From: Solimicrobium sp040544425
GTDB lineage: Bacteria > Pseudomonadota > Gammaproteobacteria > Burkholderiales > Burkholderiaceae_D
Direction: 5' to 3'
DNA length: 55,289 bases
NCBI GenBank assembly: GCA_040544425.1
Contig: JBEONO010000024.1
Coordinates: forward strand, 1-55,289
Shown here: in pieces, positions 49,684-55,289 of the stretch
How the letters are laid out: each line of letters begins with the position of its first letter
How positions within the stretch are numbered: the stretch's first letter is position 1
Notes under the pieces: generated by a model
Seen by the model: only the letters and a program-made list of their open reading frames with translations
What the model was told of the DNA's origin: nothing
The model's database searches: none
Program-made: the position numbers and the translations under genes

Positions 49684-52407
49684 ATGTTCAAACCGATTTT
49701 GCGTCTGTGTATTTCCCTCTCCCTGACCTTGGGCGTATCTATCGCCGGGGCGTTCGTATTGCCAAAAGGCGTAACTCAGTTCAGCACGGTTGAAGGCGTG
49801 ACGGAATATCGTTTGTCCAATGGCCTGAAGGTATTGCTGATGCCAGATGCAGCGAAACCGACCGTCACCGTCAATGTGACTTATCTGGTCGGGTCGCGAT
49901 TCGAAAATTATGGCGAGACCGGGATGGCGCATTTGCTTGAACATATGATGTTCAAAGGGACCCCGAAAATTTCCGACATCGATGTCGAATTCAATCAGCG
50001 CGGGATGCGCTCCAACGCTACTACCGCACTAGATCGCACCAATTATTTTGAACAGTTTGAAGCCAGAGATGACAATCTTCACTGGGCGATCAAAATGGAG
50101 GCGGATCGGATGACGCACGCCAATATCGCAAAAAAAGACCTCGACAGCGAAATGACGGTAGTACGCAATGAGTATGAATCCGCTGAAAATTCGGCAGAGA
50201 GCGTCATGCTAAAGCGCATGCAGAGTCTCGCTTTTGACTGGCATAACTATGCCCATGCAACGATAGGCAATCGCAGCGACATCGAAAATGTGAACATCCA
50301 GCATCTGCAGGCTTTCTATCGCTTGTACTACCAACCAGATAACGCCGTGCTGATTATTGCCGGTAAATTTGATGGCGACAAAACTCTCGCTTGGGTCGCA
50401 ACTGAATTTGGGGCGATTCCCAAACCATCGCGCAAACTGCCCATTTTTTGGACGGTTGAGCCGACCCAGGATGGTGAGCGGCAGTTTGTCGTTCGGCGCA
50501 AAGGCGATTCGCAGGTGGTGATGGTCGGCTATAAAATGCCGGCTGGACTGCATCCGGACAGCAATGCCCTGTCGGTTGCCGCTGATGTTTTGTCGGACAA
50601 CCCGAGCGGACGTTTGTATAAGACCCTGGTCGATACGGGAAAAGCAGTCGAACTGTTTAACACCAGTATCGGCGGCCACGACCCCGGTTTGATGGTGATC
50701 GGCGCGGTCGTCAAAAATGGCGATATGCTGGAATCTGTGAAAGACGAACTGGTTGCGGCCATCGAAAAATTTTCAGCTACGCCGCCTGGCGCGGAGGAAA
50801 TGGAAAGGATGAAGCGCAATTATCGCAATCAATCGGAAAAAATTGCGTCAGATCCTGAACTGCTGGGTTTGGAATTGTCCGAGGAAGTCGCTTTGGGTGA
50901 CTGGCGTTATTTTTTTCAAAACCGCGACCAGTTGGAAAAATTGACGGCACAAGAAGTGGCCGATGCTGCCGGTCGCTATTTCAGACGCGATAATCGGGTG
51001 GTGGGATTGTTCATTCCTGAAGATCAGCCACAACGCGCGGTAATTCCCGTCGCGCCCAGCATCGCTGAAGTCATGCAGGGCTACAAGCCGAATGCAGTGA
51101 CTGACACTGCTGAAGTGTTTGATCCGTCTCCAGAGAATATCGAAAAGCGTGTGACAAAGATGGTTATCGGTGGTTTGCAGGTCGCGCTTTTGCCCAAGAA
51201 AAATAAGTCGGCGAAAGTATCGGTTGCATTGAATTTGCATTGGGGCGACGAGCAAAGTCTGCGTGACAAAAAAATGATTGCGGTGTTGACCGATGAGATG
51301 CTCATGCGCGGCAATGAAAAATATAGCCGTGAGCAATTGAACGATGAGTTCGCAAAATTAAAAATCAGTCCGGAGCTCCATCATTTCGACAGCACGCGTG
51401 AAAATTTGACTGCCGCTTTGACCCTGATTGCGCAAGTGTTAAAACACCCGACCTTCCCTGAAAATGAATTTCAACAGCTGAAAAAGCAAGTTGTCGCCAA
51501 CCTTGAATCGCAACGCAGCGATCCCGCCGCGCTGGGATACCAGGCTCTGCGTCAGCACTTCGATCAATATCCGCAAGGCGACTGGCGCCATAGCGGAACG
51601 ATTGATGAATCCATCGCGCTGGTCAATGCGGTGCAGCTCGTTGATCTGAAAGCATTTCATGATAATTTTTACGGTGCCTCAAAAGGGGAATTGACGATTG
51701 TCGGCGACATGGACGTTCCAGAGGTGAAGAAGGTCATTGAGCAGGTATTTGGTGATTGGCGCAGCCCGGCTGCCTACCACCGGGTGGACGAAGTTTATAG
51801 CGATATTGGTCCGGCAAAAATCAGCGTTAACACAGCAGATAAAGAAAACGGTTTTTACCTGGCGCGACTCAATCTCAATATGAATGACAGTGATCCGCAA
51901 TATCCGGCGTTATTGATTGCGAATTATATTTTTGGCGGCGGTGCAGAATTAAATTCCATCCTGATGCAGCATTTACGCCAAAAGCTGGGCTTGTCGTATG
52001 GCGGTGGTTCTTCCCTGCATGTCGATGCATTGGATAAGGCCGCGTATTTCCAGATTAATGCGATCGCAGCACCGCAAAATCTGGCGCAGGTTGCCAAGGT
52101 GGTCCGGGAGGAGTTGACACGTGTGGTGAATGAAGGATTCACTGCTGAGGACGTGCGGCGCGCCAAATCCGGTTTCCTGCAACAGGAGCTGCAATCGCGT
52201 TCTCAGGATTTTCAATTGAGCGGGGAAATCAATCGGAATCTTTATCTGGAACGCAGCTTTGTGCAGACGCAGCAGTTTGAAAACAGTATTCGCGCGCTGA
52301 CTACAGAAAAGGTTAACGCCGCAATGAAAGCCTGGATCGATCCGGGAAAACTCACGGTAGTAATCGCCGGGGATGAACAAAAGATGGCTGGGAATACGGG
52401 CAGGTAG
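49684..52407 (+). CDS. M16 family zinc metallopeptidase (two-domain, periplasmic)
   Basis: A 907-residue exported peptidase from the ATG at 49684, supported by AAGGA upstream. It has a signal peptide (cut near AGA-FVL, residue 23). The N-terminal M16 domain has the inverted zinc motif HLLEH at residues 83-87 and the distal Glu in VVRNEYESAENSAES about 75 residues later. The second half (about 465-907) repeats the M16 fold without the zinc motif but with the LSYGGGSSLHVDAL region of inactive partner domains. It may degrade small peptides in the periplasm. It is convergent with the helicase gene. Confidence 0.9.
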   Translation: MFKPILRLCISLSLTLGVSIAGAFVLPKGVTQFSTVEGVTEYRLSNGLKVLLMPDAAKPTVTVNVTYLVGSRFENYGETGMAHLLEHMMFKGTPKISDIDVEFNQRGMRSNATTALDRTNYFEQFEARDDNLHWAIKMEADRMTHANIAKKDLDSEMTVVRNEYESAENSAESVMLKRMQSLAFDWHNYAHATIGNRSDIENVNIQHLQAFYRLYYQPDNAVLIIAGKFDGDKTLAWVATEFGAIPKPSRKLPIFWTVEPTQDGERQFVVRRKGDSQVVMVGYKMPAGLHPDSNALSVAADVLSDNPSGRLYKTLVDTGKAVELFNTSIGGHDPGLMVIGAVVKNGDMLESVKDELVAAIEKFSATPPGAEEMERMKRNYRNQSEKIASDPELLGLELSEEVALGDWRYFFQNRDQLEKLTAQEVADAAGRYFRRDNRVVGLFIPEDQPQRAVIPVAPSIAEVMQGYKPNAVTDTAEVFDPSPENIEKRVTKMVIGGLQVALLPKKNKSAKVSVALNLHWGDEQSLRDKKMIAVLTDEMLMRGNEKYSREQLNDEFAKLKISPELHHFDSTRENLTAALTLIAQVLKHPTFPENEFQQLKKQVVANLESQRSDPAALGYQALRQHFDQYPQGDWRHSGTIDESIALVNAVQLVDLKAFHDNFYGASKGELTIVGDMDVPEVKKVIEQVFGDWRSPAAYHRVDEVYSDIGPAKISVNTADKENGFYLARLNLNMNDSDPQYPALLIANYIFGGGAELNSILMQHLRQKLGLSYGGGSSLHVDALDKAAYFQINAIAAPQNLAQVAKVVREELTRVVNEGFTAEDVRRAKSGFLQQELQSRSQDFQLSGEINRNLYLERSFVQTQQFENSIRALTTEKVNAAMKAWIDPGKLTVVIAGDEQKMAGNTGR

Positions 52408-52449
52408 GTTGGCGTGTCGAGTGATGCGGATGCGTTACCTGTATCGATG

Positions 52450-54504
52450 CTATGGGCTGTCTTTGCTTTTGCTGAGCAGCGCTTTGAGATTGGCCAGCCG
52501 GTTTTGTGGCGTAATGGTTTCAGCTTCTGTGGCTGGAGCGTTGCCCTCGTCGAGCTTCATTTCTTTAATAAATCGTGACATGTCGCAATGCACGTTTTCT
52601 CTGGCGCGGCGGCGTTTTTTGCACCAGCTGATATGCAGACTGCGCTGGGCGCGAGTAATCCCGACATACATCAGGCGTCTTTCTTCCTCGACGCGCGCAC
52701 CCAGCGTATCGAATGGCGCATCCGGATCTCCCTTGTGCGGCAAGATCCCTTCCTCGACGCCGATGAGAAATACATGCGGAAACTCCAGACCTTTGGAAGC
52801 GTGCAGGGTAGACATGCGGACGGCATCCGGTTGCTCATCACGTCCGTCCAGCATGGTCATCAAGGCAACCATCTGGGTCAAGTCGAGCAAACTTTTTTCT
52901 TCATTGGCGCCATCTTTACCGCCATTGCCTTTTTCTTTTAACCACGAGACGAAATCGCTGGCGTTTTGCCATTTGCTTTGTGCCTGACGATCGTCGAAGC
53001 TATCGTAGAGATACGCCTCGTAGTCAATCTCCTTCATCATGTCATCCAAAACCTGTGCCGCACTATCGTTGCTGGCGTTGGTTTTGGCTGCGCGCGATTC
53101 CAGCTGCAGAATAAAATTGCCAAAATCACGCAAGGGGCGCAATTGTTTGGCGGGCAGCTTGGCTTCAAGGCCGCCTTTAAAGACCGCATCAAATAACGAG
53201 CATTGCCACTGACCGGCAAATTCTCCCAATACTTCCAGCGTTGCCTGCCCGACACCGCGTTTGGGTGTCGTGATCGCACGGATGAATGCCGGATCGTCGT
53301 CCTGATTGGCGACCAGTCGTAAATAGCTGATGATGTCCTTGATTTCAGCTTTATCAAAATAACTCTGCCCACCCGAAATCGTGTAAGGGATTTTTTCTTT
53401 GCGCAGCGCCAGTTCGATGATGCGCGACTGATGATTACCCCGATACAAAATAGCGTAATCGGAAAATTGCGTGCGCCGGTCAAAGCGATGCGAGGACAAC
53501 GTGATCGCAACCTGCTCTGCTTCCTGTTCGTCGTCCTGCATCGCCATCACGTTAATTGGATCGCCAACGCCATGTTCCGACCACAGCTTCTTGTCAAATA
53601 ATTTTGGATTGTTGCCGATGACCGCATTGGCCGCTTGCAGAATCCGGGTGGTGGAGCGGTAGTTCTGTTCTAGCTTGATTATTTTCAGGTCTGGAAAGTC
53701 GACCTGCAGTGTTTTCAGATTCTCTATCGTCGCGCCGCGCCAGGCATAAATGGCCTGATCATCATCACCGACCGCTGTGAACAGGGGTTTCTTGCCCAGA
53801 CCGGTAACCAGCAATTTAACCAATTCGTATTGGCAGGTGTTGGTGTCCTGATACTCGTCGACTAAAAGGTAGCGCAATCGCCTTTGCCATTTGTCGCGCA
53901 CTGCCTCATTGTCGCGAAACAGCACGACCGGCAGGCGGATCAGATCATCGAAATCGACTGCCTGATAGGCCGATAATGTGGCGACATAGCTGCGGTAAAT
54001 GCGCGCCGCCTGCGCTTCGTCCTCGTCCTTTGCCTCTGCGATGGCAGTGTCGGGATTGGTCAGTGCATTTTTCCATAACGACATGGCAGACTGTATTTTG
54101 CGGATCAATTGCTTGTCGGTGGTGACCGCCAGATCCTGAACAATCGCAAAGCAGTCGTCACTGTCCATAATTGAAAATCGATCTTTTAATCCCAATGCGG
54201 AAGCTTCCTGTCGTAGAATCTTCACCCCGAGCGAATGGAACGTAGAAATAGTGCATTGCTTGGCCAACCGGGGTTGTTGCAGCAGCTTGCCGACCCGCTC
54301 CTGCATTTCCGTCGCGGCTTTATTGGTGAACGTTAAAGCGGCAATATGTTTCGCTTCGTAATTATGCAGCTCGATTAAATTCGCAATTTTTTGCGTAATC
54401 ACCCGCGTCTTGCCCGAGCCGGCACCCGCCAGGACCAGACATGGGCCATCCAAATAAGCGACCGCTTCGCTCTGCGGTGTGTTTAAACCATGTTTAGATG
54501 ACAT
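52450..54504 (-). CDS. rep: ATP-dependent DNA helicase Rep (UvrD/Rep family)
   Basis: An SF1A 3'-5' helicase that helps replication forks through protein roadblocks. The 684-residue product from the ATG at 54504 starts MSSKHGLNTPQSEAVAYLDG and shows Walker A AGAGSGKTR (about 27), DFDDLIRLP, motif II VDEYQDTN, motif III GDDDQAIYAWRGA and motif IV QNYRST. Motif V is STLHASKGLEF and motif VI is EERRLMYVGITRAQ. The longer start at 54555 adds a non-conserved extension. UvrD or PcrA are alternatives, but length and sequence favour Rep. No clear ribosome-binding site is visible. Confidence 0.92.
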   Translation of the reverse strand: MSSKHGLNTPQSEAVAYLDGPCLVLAGAGSGKTRVITQKIANLIELHNYEAKHIAALTFTNKAATEMQERVGKLLQQPRLAKQCTISTFHSLGVKILRQEASALGLKDRFSIMDSDDCFAIVQDLAVTTDKQLIRKIQSAMSLWKNALTNPDTAIAEAKDEDEAQAARIYRSYVATLSAYQAVDFDDLIRLPVVLFRDNEAVRDKWQRRLRYLLVDEYQDTNTCQYELVKLLVTGLGKKPLFTAVGDDDQAIYAWRGATIENLKTLQVDFPDLKIIKLEQNYRSTTRILQAANAVIGNNPKLFDKKLWSEHGVGDPINVMAMQDDEQEAEQVAITLSSHRFDRRTQFSDYAILYRGNHQSRIIELALRKEKIPYTISGGQSYFDKAEIKDIISYLRLVANQDDDPAFIRAITTPKRGVGQATLEVLGEFAGQWQCSLFDAVFKGGLEAKLPAKQLRPLRDFGNFILQLESRAAKTNASNDSAAQVLDDMMKEIDYEAYLYDSFDDRQAQSKWQNASDFVSWLKEKGNGGKDGANEEKSLLDLTQMVALMTMLDGRDEQPDAVRMSTLHASKGLEFPHVFLIGVEEGILPHKGDPDAPFDTLGARVEEERRLMYVGITRAQRSLHISWCKKRRRARENVHCDMSRFIKEMKLDEGNAPATEAETITPQNRLANLKALLSKSKDSP

Positions 54505-54611
54505 AAGTGAAAAAATGAAAGCTGCAGGTTGGCTTGTGAGTTGAAAGCCCAACATTGTAACGCAGTGAATAAAATGTTCTACACTGGAAATAACATATCA
54601 AAGATCGCATT

Positions 54612-55094
54612 ATGAAATTTGAACATCTTATCGAAATCAATGATTTAAATAACTCCCTTGTCCGCCGAATGACACGGGAGCAGTTATGGAATGGCTTGGT
54701 GCTGCGCGCAGAGTTCCCCAGATTGTTCGTGTCTTATCTGGACTCGTGCACCATTACGTCACGTGATCTTGATAGTTTGACACGGACCTTGTTGTTTGGG
54801 GATCTGAAAGTGCACGACCATGTGCAATTCAGTTTTTTAAATTTTGTTCACTATCAAGTCCATCAGCAGGGTGAGATCCCCGAATCGAGTATGCGCATGA
54901 CGATTGAAGAACCCTTTCCAGATGCTTTGTTCATTCGGTTTAGCTATGACGATGGGCACTCAGAGGCCGAGGATGCAGAAAATGCCGTCTACAATGATTT
55001 CAGGCGCTCCGCCTATGTAGAGGCAGACATTGATACCGTGAAAATTTTGCGCGAAATGCATGAGGTTGGTCGCCTGGACCACCTCCTCACATAA
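54612..55094 (+). CDS. SRPBCC-fold AtaL-like protein (DUF1857)
   Basis: A 160-residue protein of the AtaL-like/DUF1857 family within the SRPBCC (START-like) superfamily, which binds hydrophobic ligands in a helix-grip fold. Recognisable segments are MKFEHLIEINDLNNSLVRRM, LWNGLVLRAEFPRLFVSYLD, RMTIEEPFPDALFIRFSYDD and the acidic, aromatic DAENAVYNDFRRSAYVEADI. No catalytic residues are known for the bacterial members. It is a single gene divergent from rep. Confidence 0.85.
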   Translation: MKFEHLIEINDLNNSLVRRMTREQLWNGLVLRAEFPRLFVSYLDSCTITSRDLDSLTRTLLFGDLKVHDHVQFSFLNFVHYQVHQQGEIPESSMRMTIEEPFPDALFIRFSYDDGHSEAEDAENAVYNDFRRSAYVEADIDTVKILREMHEVGRLDHLLT

Positions 55095-55194
55095 AGTAAG
55101 GTCGAGCCAGCCAGAGTTCGACGACGAGTACTCCTTTCTGGTCGAGACAAAAAAACAAATCCGCCACAAAAGAGAGTTGGCCGCAAAAAAGTTA

Positions 55195-55223
55195 TTGACG
55201 AGTAACGGCAAGTGCCGCATAAT
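55195..55223 (+). promoter_or_regulatory. Strong promoter of stable-RNA type pointing off the right end
   Basis: TTGACG (55195-55200) and CATAAT (55218-55223) have a 17-base spacer. An A-rich stretch lies directly upstream (UP-element-like) and a GC-containing discriminator CTCGC follows, all typical of rRNA or tRNA promoters. No open frame follows in the remaining 66 bases, so the transcribed gene lies outside the window. Confidence 0.6.
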
Positions 55224-55289
55224 CTCGCTTCTGTTCTGCAAACAAACAAAACGATTTGGTTGCCAAAAGTAGGTTTCTCCAGTAGCAGA

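Noticed and set aside
1..55289. Mobile elements, prophage genes, toxin-antitoxin pairs or CRISPR arrays
   Set aside because: No transposase, integrase, phage structural protein, toxin-antitoxin pair or regularly spaced repeat was seen. Adjacent tRNA genes show no attachment-site duplication beyond the identical tRNA copies themselves.

Overview
The window looks like a chromosomal segment of a betaproteobacterium of the order Burkholderiales. The best guess is Oxalobacteraceae, possibly Undibacterium-like. This rests on gene orders (aat-bpt-pyrD; fbp next to pepN; divergent pepA / lptF-lptG; a DUF1631 protein; def next to a DUF1653 gene), on protein character and on moderate GC. The family-level placement is inference. 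Almost everything is housekeeping or envelope biology. I see no insertion sequence, prophage, CRISPR array or obvious horizontally acquired island.

Layout. Bases 1-46 are the 3' end of a 5S rRNA, followed by the terminator of that rRNA operon. Bases 168-2765 hold aat, bpt (N-degron tagging enzymes) and pyrD. On the minus strand glyA-nrdR follows; glyA is preceded by a well-formed ZTP (pfl) riboswitch and its promoter. After ydfG, bases 5835-16879 form one very tightly packed Tol-Pal operon: ybgC-tolQ-tolR-tamA-tamB-tolA-tolB-pal-cpoB. The TAM genes tamA and tamB, involved in outer-membrane protein and lipid transport, sit between tolR and tolA. Two identical tRNA-Lys(TTT) genes follow, then a methyltransferase, ppx behind a predicted Pho box, a small secreted protein, apt, an orphan pstS, a WbpM/CapD-type sugar dehydratase, sodC, two TonB-like proteins flanking xth, and a chemotaxis receptor with a C-terminal CheR-docking tail.

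Bases 29158-37976 hold pepA, lptF-lptG-cbiX, fbp, pepN and a DUF4136 lipoprotein. Bases 38019-41398 (minus) hold a DUF1631 protein, an overlooked 48-residue membrane protein and a quinone oxidoreductase. An FKBP-like lipoprotein without the usual active-site Asp and a His/Lys-rich secreted mini-protein follow.

The most interesting specialised system is at 42617-45284 (minus). It is a bufferin-type RiPP operon: a Sec-exported four-cysteine precursor (DUF2282, BufA1-like), an MNIO/DUF692 maturase (BufB), its DUF2063 partner (BufC), a DoxX membrane protein, and a small S4 RNA-binding protein at the end. A GTAAGG-N16-CGAC element upstream resembles ECF (SigF-type) promoters, and no sigma or anti-sigma gene is nearby. 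Such systems are linked to copper defence in relatives.

The right end carries def2 with a DUF1653 gene, an OPT-family transporter, a GDT1-type cation transporter, an M16 peptidase, a Rep-type helicase and an AtaL-like SRPBCC protein. A strong stable-RNA-type promoter points off the window edge.
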